From Acinetobacter soli (lineage in GTDB: Bacteria; Pseudomonadota; Gammaproteobacteria; Pseudomonadales; Moraxellaceae): 64,000 bases of DNA. Location: the NCBI RefSeq assembly GCF_000760595.1, contig NZ_BBNM01000003.1:62001-126000 (forward strand), in the 5' to 3' direction. A program made the translations under genes and the position numbers. Under the pieces are notes generated by a model. It worked only from the letters and a program-made list of their open reading frames with translations, ran no database searches and was not told the origin of the DNA. Below are positions 46,826 through 57,132 of this stretch, one piece after another. How positions within the stretch are numbered: position 1 is the stretch's first letter; each line of letters begins with the position of its first letter.

Positions 46826-49800
46826 TTATAGATTGGGAACCTTAATCACATCTCCAATACGAAGTGAACTTGAAGGACGTAAATCATTTAGATCGGCCAG
46901 TTCAGCCAATGCCATGCCATACTTACTGGCAAGTCCAATCAGGGTATCACCGCGCTTGACCTTATACTCCGTGATCGTTTTTGGAACTTGTAAGGTTTGA
47001 CCACGCTGTAAGCTCGCGCGGGCACTCAAGTCATTCAAATCGGCCAGCTCTTTAGATGACATGCCTAAACGACTGGCAATACTATTAAGCGACTCACCCG
47101 ACTTGACCGTATAAGATTCGGTTTTGGTCGAGGCTTTGGCATTGGATTTTGCTTTTGGCTCGGCTTTGGCACTGACTTGTTTTTCAGTTTCACCGCTTAA
47201 TTTGAGCTTTTGTCCTGCTTGCAGGCCAGAACTGCGTAGACCGTTGAGCTTCATCAAATCATTTGCATCGAGGTTATAACGGCTGGCAATGGCGCCCAGC
47301 GTATCACCCGATTTAACGGTATAGACCTCAGGAGCAGCCTGCTCCGCAGATTTCTTGCTTGAGCTTGATGGTACATCGCCCGTGAGTTTTAGCTTTTGCC
47401 CAACGCGAAGCCCTGCTGTACGGTTTAATCCGTTCAGCTCTGCCAAGTAATCCAGTTGTAAATTAAATTTACTCGCTACCGCATTTAAGCTATCACCCGA
47501 TTGAACCATATATTCTTCAGGTGTGGTCGAACCAGCCGGAATCTTGATGCTTTGACCAGCTCTCAAGCCAGAAGCAGATTTCATATTGTTTAGCTCAAGT
47601 AACTCACTCAAGCTCGTTTTTGTAGCGCTGGCAATACTCGATAAGGTTTCACCGCGCTGTACTTTATAGCTTTCGGTTTTAATCGAAGGAGCATTTTTGC
47701 TTGCCTTGGCCGCTACACTGCTCTCTTCCTCGGCAACTTCGTGCAATGGAACATTAATTTTCTGACCAATATATAAATTACTTCCTGCATTCAATCCTGT
47801 GGTCAGATCCGCTAGTTCCTGATTAGAGAGTCCATAACGATCTGCAATCTGTTTGAGATATTCACCACGTTTTACAGTGTAGAGTTTGGTTGGCGTGCGT
47901 TTGGTGGATTTCGTATCGCTATTGTGCTTTGCCGAGGCTGTCGTAGTATTGCCTTTTTTCTCTTTTAAGCTTAGTTTCTGGCCCACAAACAAACCACTGG
48001 TAACACTTAGCTCGTTTAGATCGGCCAATTGCTTAACACTCAAACCGAACTGTTCTGCCACTGCGGTCAGGCTGTCATTGGCTTTAACGGTATAGGTATC
48101 TGGAATCGTCTCGGTTTTAGAAGCAGATTCTGCTTGTGGTTTGGCATCATACAAATACAGTGTAGTGCCTGCATACAATGTACGATTCGGATCGATCTGG
48201 TTCCAGTTTGCAATGTCGCGCCAGCTCACACCGTTTTTCATGGCAATGATGGCCAGCGTATCGCCTGAAACAACCGTATAGGTAGAGCGCTTTCCTTTCG
48301 GCTGAACCACAACAATATCGGTATCCGTTTTGATATACGGCTTATTGCTATTACGCTGTACATCCTGATCGCTGGCACTGACGGTTTCTGCCAATGCTTT
48401 CGGATACGCAAATTCTTTGGTGACTTCTTTGCCTTGCTGATCGGCAACAGATTGACTGGTCTGAATCGCGGTGAGCTTAATCTTACCATCTAGCGGATCG
48501 ACAATTTGAGTGCCTTTCGGTGCCAATGCAGAAAGCTCGGCAACCACTTGATCTTTTTCTGCTTGAGTTGGTTGTGGCTCCAACGCTTGTGCAACGGTCT
48601 CCTTCTGACCTTCAGAACGAATCGCAGCAACAATATCAGCACGTTCGGTTTTTGAAATTGGTGGTTCAGTAGTCACAGGCTTCACATTGGCTTTTTGTGT
48701 CACTGCAACTGGAATACGCGGTGCACTCGGTACATCAGCACTCGCAGCAAAAGCAGCCAGTTCGTCTGCACCACGCGGGGTACTGATACGGCGCGTGGTT
48801 GTTGAAGCGACTGTAGTGGTCGTATTCTTTACCGCTGGCTTGGTGTTACTGGCAGTCAATACAGGGGTGGTCGAGGTGGTCACCGAGGACGTCCCTGTAC
48901 TTCTTGGTGTTGTAGTGACCGTGACAGACGCTGGAGGTGCTGCGGTATTCGCGGCCCACATACCAGATGACGATGAAGGTTTTAACGCTCTGAGTTTGGT
49001 GTCAATCGATGGGCTTAAATCGGCCGGAATCAAAATCCGCATCGGGCTGGCCGGATCGATCACATCACCCCGGTAACCTGGGTTAAGAGCATATAGCTCG
49101 GTACGGCTTAAACCGGTTACCGCTGAAATTTGATTGAGGTCTACCGGACCACTTAAGGTGACTTCACGAAAGTGCGGACGATTGGCAATTGGCGGCAATG
49201 ACACACCATATGCTTTTGGATTTTTAATAATCTGAGCCACCGCAAGGAACCGCGGTACATAGTTCATGGTTTCCGCAGGCAGTTTCAGCGACCAGTAATC
49301 GGTTGGTAAGCCTGCCGCCTGATTTCGGTTAATGGCCTGTTGAATACGTCCCGGTCCGGCATTATAAGACGCCAGTGCCAGCTCCCATGAGCCAAACTGG
49401 TTATATAAACTGCCTAAAAACTCATAAGCTGCACGCGTCGACTCAACAACATCACGGCGGCCATCGTAGAGACTGGTTTGACGTAAGCCGTAAATACGGC
49501 CGGTACTTGGGATAAACTGCCATAGTCCTGCCGCCGCCGCACTACTGGTCGCAGCTGGATCGTAAGAACTTTCAATGACCGGCAACAGTGCAAGCTCGGT
49601 CGGTAAACCACGGCGTTCTGCTTCTTTTACGGTGTGGTATAAGTAGCGACTGGCACGCGCACTCAAGCGGTCTAAATAAGGCTGACGCGAAATAAACCAG
49701 CTACGCTGTGCTTCAATACGTGGGTCCCAATGGGTTTCGTCCATCTTAAATCCGACGGTCATGCGTTTCCAAACGTCACCGTGCTTTAAAATTAATAGAC

Positions 49801-50035
49801 GGTCGCCCTCTACTGCTCGCATGTCGGTCGCCGAGAGTAAATCTTCTAAAGAATCCAAGCTGCTGGCATCTAAAAAGCCTGAACCCATTTTATGCGTCGA
49901 TTTGCTGTGTGTTTTTTCTGGAGTTGAAGAACATCCGGCTGTAAGACCTATGGCTGCGATTGCAGAACCAAGAACCGTATATTTGAAAAGTGAGGCGACT
50001 GAAAAAGGCCACATCATTGTGGTAGATTTATACAT
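46826..50035 (-). CDS. mltD: Membrane-bound lytic murein transglycosylase D-like lipoprotein with eight LysM repeats
   Basis: This protein of about 1069 residues cleaves peptidoglycan glycan strands with formation of 1,6-anhydro ends. The N-terminus (start at 50035) has a lipoprotein signal ending LTAGC near residue 35, so it is anchored in the outer membrane. The catalytic SLT domain (about 100-260) holds the glutamate in [13 protein letters not shown] and the [18 protein letters not shown] stretch. A Ser/Thr/Pro-rich linker follows, then eight LysM repeats in the C-terminal half (for example [39 protein letters not shown]). E. coli MltD is 452 residues with about two. An earlier in-frame ATG at 50116 is unlikely: no ribosome site. 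The length is consistent with a single uninterrupted ORF. Upstream of yejA by 16 bases. Confidence 0.93.
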   Translation of the reverse strand: MYKSTTMMWPFSVASLFKYTVLGSAIAAIGLTAGCSSTPEKTHSKSTHKMGSGFLDASSLDSLEDLLSATDMRAVEGDRLLILKHGDVWKRMTVGFKMDETHWDPRIEAQRSWFISRQPYLDRLSARASRYLYHTVKEAERRGLPTELALLPVIESSYDPAATSSAAAAGLWQFIPSTGRIYGLRQTSLYDGRRDVVESTRAAYEFLGSLYNQFGSWELALASYNAGPGRIQQAINRNQAAGLPTDYWSLKLPAETMNYVPRFLAVAQIIKNPKAYGVSLPPIANRPHFREVTLSGPVDLNQISAVTGLSRTELYALNPGYRGDVIDPASPMRILIPADLSPSIDTKLRALKPSSSSGMWAANTAAPPASVTVTTTPRSTGTSSVTTSTTPVLTASNTKPAVKNTTTTVASTTTRRISTPRGADELAAFAASADVPSAPRIPVAVTQKANVKPVTTEPPISKTERADIVAAIRSEGQKETVAQALEPQPTQAEKDQVVAELSALAPKGTQIVDPLDGKIKLTAIQTSQSVADQQGKEVTKEFAYPKALAETVSASDQDVQRNSNKPYIKTDTDIVVVQPKGKRSTYTVVSGDTLAIIAMKNGVSWRDIANWNQIDPNRTLYAGTTLYLYDAKPQAESASKTETIPDTYTVKANDSLTAVAEQFGLSVKQLADLNELSVTSGLFVGQKLSLKEKKGNTTTASAKHNSDTKSTKRTPTKLYTVKRGEYLKQIADRYGLSNQELADLTTGLNAGSNLYIGQKINVPLHEVAEEESSVAAKASKNAPSIKTESYKVQRGETLSSIASATKTSLSELLELNNMKSASGLRAGQSIKIPAGSTTPEEYMVQSGDSLNAVASKFNLQLDYLAELNGLNRTAGLRVGQKLKLTGDVPSSSSKKSAEQAAPEVYTVKSGDTLGAIASRYNLDANDLMKLNGLRSSGLQAGQKLKLSGETEKQVSAKAEPKAKSNAKASTKTESYTVKSGESLNSIASRLGMSSKELADLNDLSARASLQRGQTLQVPKTITEYKVKRGDTLIGLASKYGMALAELADLNDLRPSSSLRIGDVIKVPNL

Positions 50036-50246
50036 ATAGATGTTCCAAACAACTCGCGTAAAGTTTAATTCTTTAAATATGCCATTGTAGTGAAGCATGC
50101 CGTCGAGACAAGGCAATAATTTAGCGTGATTTGAGTGGAAATGTTACAAGAAATTAAAAAAACACCCCTTAGAGCGCAGAGAATCGCTTCGTTTGCGTAT
50201 ACAATACCCATTGTTTCCTTTGTTTTACGTGTCGAGTCTGGTTCTT

Positions 50247-51581
50247 ATGTCACAAACAATCACCCTTTATGTTGATGGCGCCTGTAAAGGCAATCCCGGC
50301 TTAGGTGGCTGGGGTGCGTATATCATTACCGAGCAAGGTGAGCATAAACTGTGTGGTGGCGAGCCAACCACCACCAACAACCGCATGGAACTGACCGCTG
50401 CAATTGAAGGCATTCGTTTTTGTCCACCAGATGCCAGCTTGATTATTTGGACCGATTCAAACTATGTCAAACAAGGCATTACCGAATGGATTCATGGCTG
50501 GAAAAAGAAAAACTGGAAAGACGTTAAAAATCCTGATCTTTGGCAGGCACTTGATGCGATCTGTCAAGGTCGTCAAATTGAGTGGAACTGGATTAAGGGT
50601 CACGCTGGCCACGCAGGAAATGAAATGGCCGATACGCTCGCAAACCAAGGGGCAGCCCAGATCGCCGCTGAGCTTCACACTCAATCTAAAACCACTGAAG
50701 ACACTAAAAAAAAACCTGAAAATGACTGGTTGCTCGACGATCCGTTCGGTTTTGACCTCGATCAGGTAGAACCTGAAGAGAATATTGAGGCAGACGACGA
50801 GTCAGAACTCGACAACATACCGAGTGAGTCCGAGCAAAATCAGGTTCACCCGTTTATTGTTGTCACGCCTGCAAAGGTGCATGCACAAGGCCCGCGCCAG
50901 CTCATTCTAGATACCGAAACCACAGGTTTTTATTATCAAGATGGCGATCGTATTATTGAGGTCGGTGCGATCGAAATGATCAACCGTAAACTGACGGGCA
51001 GCTCGATTCATATTTACATTAATCCAGAGAAGCCGGTAGGCGATTCGGTTAATGTCCACGGGATTACCGACGAGTTTCTTGCAGATAAACCCAAGTATGC
51101 CGAGATTGCGGACGTACTATTTGAATATCTGAAAGGTGCAGAGATTATTGCACATAACGCCACCTTCGATATGAACTTCCTGAATATGGAGTTTACCCGT
51201 GCAGGATTACCTGCATTGTCTGAGGTGTGTACAGTCACCGATACCTTGGCACTGGCCAAAAATAAGCATCCGGGGCAAAAAAACTCACTCGATGCCTTGG
51301 TCAGACGCTACGAAATTCCGGCAAGAGACCGTACGTTCCACGGCGCGTTACTCGATGCGGAAATTTTGTCGGATGTCTATTTGGCCATGACCGGTGGTCA
51401 GGTTTCATTTGATATGGATGCCCTATCACAAAGTGAAAATGAGCAAGGTCAGTCAAAACGTGCACGTGTCGATTTTCAGCTTCCAGTGATTCAACCCTCC
51501 GAAGAAGAATTGGCACGTCACAATGAATGGGTTCAGCGCTACGAAGAAAAAAATGGGGCCGCCTGCTTGTTTGCAAAATAA
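50247..51581 (+). CDS. rnhA-dnaQ: Fusion of ribonuclease HI and DNA polymerase III epsilon subunit
   Basis: One uninterrupted ORF of 444 residues encodes RNase HI (about 1-150) and then the DnaQ 3'-5' exonuclease (about 215-444), joined by an acidic linker. RNase HI shows the DEDD catalytic set: YVDGACKGNPG, RMELTAAIEG, WTDSNYVKQG and ADTLANQGA. The epsilon part has LDTETTG, HNATFDMNFL and GALLDAEIL (DEDDh), and a possible clamp-binding element QVSFDM after MTGG, at the position of the E. coli QTSMAF motif. RNase HI removes RNA from RNA-DNA hybrids; epsilon proofreads replication. In E. coli these are separate divergent neighbour genes. The start is the ATG at 50247 (MSQTITLYVDGA); an upstream TTG at 50193 is less likely. 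An internal promoter or cleavage cannot be excluded. Confidence 0.92.
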   Translation: MSQTITLYVDGACKGNPGLGGWGAYIITEQGEHKLCGGEPTTTNNRMELTAAIEGIRFCPPDASLIIWTDSNYVKQGITEWIHGWKKKNWKDVKNPDLWQALDAICQGRQIEWNWIKGHAGHAGNEMADTLANQGAAQIAAELHTQSKTTEDTKKKPENDWLLDDPFGFDLDQVEPEENIEADDESELDNIPSESEQNQVHPFIVVTPAKVHAQGPRQLILDTETTGFYYQDGDRIIEVGAIEMINRKLTGSSIHIYINPEKPVGDSVNVHGITDEFLADKPKYAEIADVLFEYLKGAEIIAHNATFDMNFLNMEFTRAGLPALSEVCTVTDTLALAKNKHPGQKNSLDALVRRYEIPARDRTFHGALLDAEILSDVYLAMTGGQVSFDMDALSQSENEQGQSKRARVDFQLPVIQPSEEELARHNEWVQRYEEKNGAACLFAK

Positions 51582-51697
51582 AACCCAAAAGTTTTTTACA
51601 ACAGATGATGCAAGCCGATCAACTTGAGGTATAGTCAGGTTCATCCTTTAGTCGCGCCGTCTGGACGCTCATAACATTATAAAGTGGTGCAGTTTTT

Positions 51698-53347
51698 ATG
51701 TCTTCACAAGTTTCTATTCGCTTCGACCCTTCTGCATTGTTAACGATAAAAAAAGAAATTGATGATTCAGTTCGGCGTGTTGAAATCGCAATCCAAACAC
51801 TTCACGATGAACAACAGATTCCGTTTGAACTTGAAGAGACGCTTGAGCACTTTGACCAGTGTGCACAAGTTTTACAGCTGATTGATATGGGACATCTGTC
51901 GCAAATGATCGGCTATATTTCATTATTGGTCCGAAAAATCATGCAAGCGCCTGCCCTCACCGACGCCACCACGATGGCGGCACTTAGTGAAGGCACCACC
52001 ATGTTAAAGCGCTATATCGAATTTACCGCTTTGCATGAAGTTAAAGCACCACAATTTCTGCTCGATACGCTGAATCGACTTGAGCTTGCTCTTGGCAAAC
52101 CCCTCACGCAAGAAGGTCAACGACTCATTACCCGCTTAAATGCATTTAAAAGTGATTTATCCCTGCCTTTACCGCCTAAACTTGAGCAATCCGAATACGT
52201 GCACCAGTTATATAAGCACGCTTTGCACAAGCTCATCCAGCACAGCGAAACCGCACTGGATTTACAAGCAATTAAGTTGATTGGTGCATATCTGGCCAAC
52301 GCCGCTAAAAAACATCATACCAAGCAATATTGGCAACTGGTTTATGTGGCACTTGATCATATTGATCAGCTAATCTTGAGTGATGCGCGTCTAAGAATCT
52401 TGATTCAACTCGAAAGCAATATAGGTAAATTCTTTGAACAGCCAGATGAATTTCGAGCTTCTATCACCGATTTGGCCAATATTATCAGCCTGTGCGTGAG
52501 TCAGGACGATGCGATTTCCGAACTATTACGCCGCCAGCTACGTATTGGAGATGATCAACTGACCGATACCCAATTACAGGTCTTGAGTTCACATTTGTAT
52601 GGTCCTGACTATGACACCATTCATGCAGTGTGCCAGTTAATCAATGAATCAATGACACAAATTCGCAACGAAATCGAATACAACTATTTAAGTATGACAC
52701 CTGAAAAAATTCAGGAATTACAAGCTCAACTGTCTCATCTGGCTAATGTGTTTAAAGTATTAAACCTACACGAAGCCAATCGTGCACTGGCACAACAGGC
52801 CGAGCACCTTAATCAGCCAGATATTCTGACTCACGATGGCTATGCCCAGCAGCTAATGCGCAGTATTTTATCTGCCATGAATTCGATTGGTATTTTAGAG
52901 CGGAACTATACCTCTAATCGCTTGCAGCTACGTGCGCACAATATGAATATTTCACTTGATCGTTTAGATGATGCGCATGCCGCGCTGTTACATGAAACCA
53001 AACTGGTGGTCAATGCCGCGGCACATGCGCTAGAAGCGACGCAAGCCACGGAGGCTACAGCACTGGACCTTGGCACCATGCAGCAGCAGTTAAATGAGCT
53101 TGCAGGCGCAGCACTCTTTTTAGGTGCAAAAGAATTACACAAGGCCTTACATGACAGTGCACAGTTTATGGGTGCGCTGCAAAGCAATCACAGCGATTTA
53201 AAACATGATGATATGAGCCGTTTACTGAATATTTTGGCCTGTCTGGATCTGTTCATCGATAATTTAAAAACCAAACAACCTGTCTTACGTGCCACCTTTG
53301 AGGTAGCATTAAGACACTCCTCTCACTTTCAATCAGCGGTTGCCTAA
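51698..53347 (+). CDS. ChpA-N-terminus-like helical protein of unknown function
   Basis: This 549-residue soluble, almost all-helical protein has no signal peptide and no recognisable catalytic motif. Its first ~150 residues (TIKKEIDDSVRRVEIAIQTL, then TTMLKRYIEFTALHEVKAPQ and FLLDTLNRLELALGKPLTQE) resemble the N-terminal Hpt-like repeats of chemosensory histidine kinases of the ChpA/PilL type. In P. aeruginosa ChpA the same pattern precedes the kinase. Here no Hpt phosphate-accepting histidine signature, kinase domain or receiver domain follows. It could be a scaffold or partner for twitching motility signalling, but that is inference from partial resemblance. It is followed by nudC with a one-base TAATG overlap, so translation is coupled. 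Confidence 0.7.
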   Translation: MSSQVSIRFDPSALLTIKKEIDDSVRRVEIAIQTLHDEQQIPFELEETLEHFDQCAQVLQLIDMGHLSQMIGYISLLVRKIMQAPALTDATTMAALSEGTTMLKRYIEFTALHEVKAPQFLLDTLNRLELALGKPLTQEGQRLITRLNAFKSDLSLPLPPKLEQSEYVHQLYKHALHKLIQHSETALDLQAIKLIGAYLANAAKKHHTKQYWQLVYVALDHIDQLILSDARLRILIQLESNIGKFFEQPDEFRASITDLANIISLCVSQDDAISELLRRQLRIGDDQLTDTQLQVLSSHLYGPDYDTIHAVCQLINESMTQIRNEIEYNYLSMTPEKIQELQAQLSHLANVFKVLNLHEANRALAQQAEHLNQPDILTHDGYAQQLMRSILSAMNSIGILERNYTSNRLQLRAHNMNISLDRLDDAHAALLHETKLVVNAAAHALEATQATEATALDLGTMQQQLNELAGAALFLGAKELHKALHDSAQFMGALQSNHSDLKHDDMSRLLNILACLDLFIDNLKTKQPVLRATFEVALRHSSHFQSAVA

Positions 53348-54096
53348 TGTCTGAGTTATCACTAGCTTACATCTTTCATAATCAACAACTTCTCGTTGAT
53401 GAAAACCATAAACTTCCTAGCGTTGAGGCCATGACTGGCGATTTAAAGCTGGGCACGGGCGACAATGTTATTGCGCGGGATTTAAAGACTGACGATCAAA
53501 TTCCTGCCGGATTTAAGCTGGTGCCGATTCGTCAACTGGTTTCGACATGGTCGACCGACGAATTTTTGCAGGCAAGCCGTGCGGTCCAACTCCTTGAATG
53601 GCGCCGCAATCACAAGTTTTGTAGCCGTTGCGGGCATGAAACTGAACAGCATGCCACTGAATACACAATGACTTGCCCGTCTTGTCATTACAATCAGTAT
53701 CCAAGAATCCAACCATGTGTGATTACGGTGATTACCCGAGGCGACAACGAAATTTTGTTGGCCAAAAATGCCAATAACAAGACCAATATGTACAGTCTGA
53801 TTGCAGGCTTTGTAGAAATTGCAGAAACACTTGAAGAAGCTGTTCAACGTGAAACGCTTGAAGAAGTCGGACTGAAAGTTAAAAATATTCGTTACTTATC
53901 GAGCCAGCCTTGGCCTTTTCCAAGTAATTTAATGCTCGCCTTTCAGGCTGAATATGAATCGGGCGAGATCAAATTACAAGAAGAGGAAATTAGTGACGCA
54001 CAGTTTTTCAAGTTTGATGAACTGCCAGAAATTCCATTTAAAGGCAGTATTGCGTACGCCATGATCATGCATGTGATTCATCAACAGCCAATGTAA
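53347..54096 (+). CDS. nudC: NAD(+) diphosphatase / NAD-capped RNA decapping hydrolase
   Basis: This 249-residue Nudix hydrolase cleaves NAD(H) and removes NAD caps from RNA. Zinc cysteines lie in FCSRCGHETEQ and CPSCHYNQYPRI (about residues 92-114). The Nudix box is GFVEIAETLEEAVQRETLEE near residues 156-178. The SQPWPFPSNLML sequence after it is diagnostic of the NudC subfamily. The cytoplasmic role in NAD homeostasis or mRNA decay is established for E. coli NudC. It is co-translated with the upstream ChpA-N-like gene. Confidence 0.94.
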   Translation: MSELSLAYIFHNQQLLVDENHKLPSVEAMTGDLKLGTGDNVIARDLKTDDQIPAGFKLVPIRQLVSTWSTDEFLQASRAVQLLEWRRNHKFCSRCGHETEQHATEYTMTCPSCHYNQYPRIQPCVITVITRGDNEILLAKNANNKTNMYSLIAGFVEIAETLEEAVQRETLEEVGLKVKNIRYLSSQPWPFPSNLMLAFQAEYESGEIKLQEEEISDAQFFKFDELPEIPFKGSIAYAMIMHVIHQQPM

Positions 54097-54106
54097 TTGG
54101 CTGTTT

Positions 54107-54994
54107 TTAGTCAACGGGATGTGTCTCTTTAAGCAAATTGAGTAACGTGCGTTTGGTCTTGAAATAACGGCTAAACAAACTCGACAATGTTGCAATGATC
54201 GTGATATGTCCCGTTTTAGGAATTACACTGATATGACTGTGGTTTCCAGCTTGTACCAACACTTGCTGCATATCTAAGCTATTACTTTGTTTGACGATAT
54301 GATCGTTCTCAGCCAGAAACATATAATGCCGAATATGATTTTTTTTCACAAAATAATACGGCATGACCTGCTGATAGGGCACCGACTGATCAAAGGCATC
54401 TTCAGCGAGTGGGTCGCCTTTATAATCGAAATGATAAGGCCCAGCAAATCCGACAATTGCTTTGATCTGCTCATAGCACTGAAGCGCAAACCTCTGGGGA
54501 TGGTACACCAGCGACATAATATTAAATGCGCCAGATGAGTGGCCCATCAAAATGATCTGCTGCGCTGAAATATTCAAACGCGCTTGATGTTGATCAAGAT
54601 ATTGGAGCGCCACGGCTAAATCATCGACAAACACAGGAAAAATAGATTGTGGCGCCAGATGATAATTGATGATCGCGACGTCGTAGCCTTCACGCGTAAG
54701 GCTTTCACCTAAAAACACATAGTCTTTTTTATCACCGTGCTGCCATGCACCACCATGCACAAAAACCACCAGTGGACGATGTGCTAAAGGTTTGTTGGCT
54801 CGGTACAGATCGAGTCGCTGACGTGCTTTCAAGCCATAAGCAATATTTTCAGTACAGCTATAGCTCGATTTAGGCGTAAGTCGGTTGAGCGCATAACTTC
54901 CAAGATCATAAACACGCACCGACTTACATTGCTCTTTCACCCATTCGACCTGCTTTCCAAGTTGCTCCAAAAGCTGATGCGGTTTATTGAGCAT
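54107..54994 (-). CDS. Alpha/beta-hydrolase (esterase/lipase-like)
   Basis: This 295-residue alpha/beta-hydrolase of the hormone-sensitive lipase or carboxylesterase type has FVHGGAWQHGDKKD (an HGG oxyanion loop, near residue 80). The nucleophile elbow GHSSGAFNIM follows near residue 155. Asp/His residues sit in LAENDHIVKQ and KTGHITIIA. No signal sequence is visible. The start at 54994 overlaps the end of the upstream BON gene by 11 bases; an ATG at 55111 would put 117 bases inside that gene. The hydrolase follows the BON gene in the same unit. Substrate unknown. Confidence 0.78.
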   Translation of the reverse strand: MLNKPHQLLEQLGKQVEWVKEQCKSVRVYDLGSYALNRLTPKSSYSCTENIAYGLKARQRLDLYRANKPLAHRPLVVFVHGGAWQHGDKKDYVFLGESLTREGYDVAIINYHLAPQSIFPVFVDDLAVALQYLDQHQARLNISAQQIILMGHSSGAFNIMSLVYHPQRFALQCYEQIKAIVGFAGPYHFDYKGDPLAEDAFDQSVPYQQVMPYYFVKKNHIRHYMFLAENDHIVKQSNSLDMQQVLVQAGNHSHISVIPKTGHITIIATLSSLFSRYFKTKRTLLNLLKETHPVD

Positions 54995-55676
54995 TGGTGG
55001 TTCCGCTTTGATTTGGATCAATCGCCACCGGCGTCTGTACTTCTGGCTGTACCGAATTGACCAGTGGTGTCGCAACAGTCGAGCTGGCGACTGTACCGGC
55101 TGATTGTTCAATGTTGTCGATCAGGGTTACGATTTTAGTCACATTCCCGACTTTTTGTAGTACATCATTCAGATCATTAATTTCAGCAGTATTTAAACGC
55201 CCCATCACATATAACACGCCATCTTCGGTTTGAACCAAGACTTTAGAATCCGAAACTACAGGTGCACGCACCAGTAGTCCACGGGTGTTTGCGGTCACGG
55301 CAGTATCTTGCATAATAGTGCTATAGCCAATTTGCGGGCCAACCGTGATGTAGTTATGGACAGTTTTGACATCGCTCATGGCTTTAACATTGTCTTCAGC
55401 CAACTGACGTAATGATTCATCGGGAACTTGCCCTGTCAACAGTACATTGCTATGGAAGCTTTCAATGTTGACGCGTGACTGTTTAAAGCGAGGGTCTAGC
55501 TTATACAAATTAATGGTCGCTGTGCGCTTGATAGAAGAATCAATAAACACCTGCCCTAAGCTGCGCGCACCGCTCTCTGTGCCTACAGGTGCTGAACCTG
55601 TTCCACCCGAAATGAAACTTGCACATCCCGATAAACTTGCTACGCACAACATCAGTATTGAAATTCGTTTAACCAC
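54984..55676 (-). CDS. BON-domain outer-membrane lipoprotein (DolP/YraP-like)
   Basis: This lipoprotein of about 230 residues has a GTG start at 55676 (AGGGAG nine bases upstream), a signal peptide and lipobox LSGC near residue 17. Two BON domains follow: residues about 45-115 (SRVNIESFHSNVLLTGQVPDE) and 125-200 (SKVLVQTEDGVLYVMGRL). The C-terminal 30 residues are a Thr/Asn/Gln tail. E. coli DolP (YraP) has the same two-BON plan, supports outer membrane integrity and is encoded beside yraN, lpoA and rsmI, as here. An ATG at 55697 is also in frame. DolP name is from synteny and domains. Confidence 0.86.
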   Translation of the reverse strand: MVKRISILMLCVASLSGCASFISGGTGSAPVGTESGARSLGQVFIDSSIKRTATINLYKLDPRFKQSRVNIESFHSNVLLTGQVPDESLRQLAEDNVKAMSDVKTVHNYITVGPQIGYSTIMQDTAVTANTRGLLVRAPVVSDSKVLVQTEDGVLYVMGRLNTAEINDLNDVLQKVGNVTKIVTLIDNIEQSAGTVASSTVATPLVNSVQPEVQTPVAIDPNQSGTTNAQ

Positions 55677-55761
55677 TGAGCAAGACTCCCTATACACTCT
55701 TTTTTAAAACAATCGGCGAACATTTACGGCATTTACATGCCCAAAGAGTAAATAACTCCAG

Positions 55762-56184
55762 TTACAAAGTAAACGCATTTTCGATCCACTGTCGATCATA
55801 GCGAAGATTAGAAAAATCTTGCTGTACTGTTTTTGCAATTTTGTAGGGGAAATCAAAACAAATCACATCGAAACGACAGTAAAACTGCTGATAATGTGGA
55901 TACTTATTCAAAAAATACTGCGCCGTCTTAATGATTTTACGCTGTTGTGAATACATGAGTACTTCGTTTGCCATCGCATAACTCCCTTGGGTGCGTGCTT
56001 TGACTTCAACAAAAACCAGCTCATCTCCTTTGGCCACAATTAAATCAATTTCACCACGGCGCGAGCGAAAATTTTGCTGCACCAACTGAAACCCATGGGC
56101 TTGCAGCAAGGTTAAAGCCGCTTGTTCTGCCCATACACCCAAGTGGTGAGCATGCGGCTCAGCATGATGTGAAGACTGTGTCAT
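55762..56184 (-). CDS. yraN: YraN family protein (UPF0102, endonuclease-like fold)
   Basis: This 140-residue protein has the UPF0102 signature segments [40 protein letters not shown] and KARTQG. These residues (GEIDLI, FVEVK) form the active-site-like Asp/Glu/Lys of a Holliday junction resolvase-type fold. Its activity is not established. The start at 56184 overlaps the lpoA stop by four bases (ATGA), so it is translated with lpoA. The in-frame ATG at 56223 would lie well inside lpoA. Conserved yraN-lpoA neighbourhood supports the name. Confidence 0.9.
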   Translation of the reverse strand: MTQSSHHAEPHAHHLGVWAEQAALTLLQAHGFQLVQQNFRSRRGEIDLIVAKGDELVFVEVKARTQGSYAMANEVLMYSQQRKIIKTAQYFLNKYPHYQQFYCRFDVICFDFPYKIAKTVQQDFSNLRYDRQWIENAFTL

Positions 56185-57119
56185 TTGAGAACCACAAGCG
56201 AACGCTTGGTTTTTTGATAACAATGCACATTACGCTTGATCCGATCGCCCTGTGCAGTTAAATCGCCCGTTCGGCCCTTGAGTCGAAAATCCTGTATGGC
56301 AGGATTAAGTACATATTGTTCAGTCAGCATCCACGCGTCTCCACCAAAGGCGATTAAACGCTGATACGGCATCGGTTCAGGTTTTTGCAAATAGGCATGG
56401 TACACGTCGTTCCATTGATGCTCGTATAAGGCAGGTACATCACAAAAGGTTAGCCCCTCTGGAATCGCTTTATTTTCTTCAATGGCAATGGCTTGTGCAT
56501 ATACTCCGCGTTTGGGTAGCTTGCCCAGTTGGTTGAGCCATGCAGAATCGCCCATCAACATTAAACCCTGACCTTTTTTAAGCTTGGCCGGTAACGTTTG
56601 AATCGGTTCTACACGATGACCAAATTGCGAAACCAGCGAGATGTAATACAGTTCGGTATCGGCTTCTCTGCCATTTTGACGCAGCACCAAGAGATCCGTG
56701 ATGTTATCTTTTTGCAACACATCGACCATCGAGCCTGCGTCATCTTGTTTGGACAAACTAAATTGAATCACGTTTTTTGCTTCAGCACCCACTTCATTGA
56801 GGGCCAACACTTTTACTTTGGGGTTGAGCTTCATCACCTCTTCAACATCTTGCCGAGCCAGTGGCCCAACCACCATTTCAGTTTTTTTGCCTACATGCTG
56901 CCTGAAAATAGACTTCATGTTTTGCTGATCTGAGTTAACAAATTTGATGGGTGTTTTGTGGTTTGATTGCGCGTAAGCGCTCAAAAAACCGTGCTTAATA
57001 CTGGTCGCGGCTCGCGCCATAGGTCCGGTTTCAGGTAGAATGACGATCACTTCGGCGTGTGCCTGTGAAACAAAAGCTGCAAAAAACATCAGCAGCCAAG
57101 TCTTTTTATTATGTAGCAT
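56181..57119 (-). CDS. Penicillin-binding protein activator LpoA-like, short form
   Basis: This 312-residue protein has a Sec signal peptide of about 22 residues ending FVSQAHA and no lipobox cysteine. The mature chain begins [20 protein letters not shown] and GFLSAYAQS. That is the beginning of the periplasmic-binding-protein-like C-terminal domain of LpoA, the activator of the peptidoglycan synthase PBP1a. E. coli LpoA is a lipoprotein of about 678 residues with an extra N-terminal TPR domain, which is absent here. It is divergent from rsmI with 13 bases between the start codons. Function as a PBP activator is inferred from domain and synteny, and loss of the lipid anchor makes that uncertain. 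Confidence 0.82.
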   Translation of the reverse strand: MLHNKKTWLLMFFAAFVSQAHAEVIVILPETGPMARAATSIKHGFLSAYAQSNHKTPIKFVNSDQQNMKSIFRQHVGKKTEMVVGPLARQDVEEVMKLNPKVKVLALNEVGAEAKNVIQFSLSKQDDAGSMVDVLQKDNITDLLVLRQNGREADTELYYISLVSQFGHRVEPIQTLPAKLKKGQGLMLMGDSAWLNQLGKLPKRGVYAQAIAIEENKAIPEGLTFCDVPALYEHQWNDVYHAYLQKPEPMPYQRLIAFGGDAWMLTEQYVLNPAIQDFRLKGRTGDLTAQGDRIKRNVHCYQKTKRSLVVLK

Positions 57120-57132
57120 GGAGTAAAACCTT

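Noticed and set aside
48687..49076. 129-residue plus-strand ORF rich in Val/Thr/Ala
   Set aside because: It is the shadow of the Ser/Thr-rich linker of the mltD gene; low complexity only.
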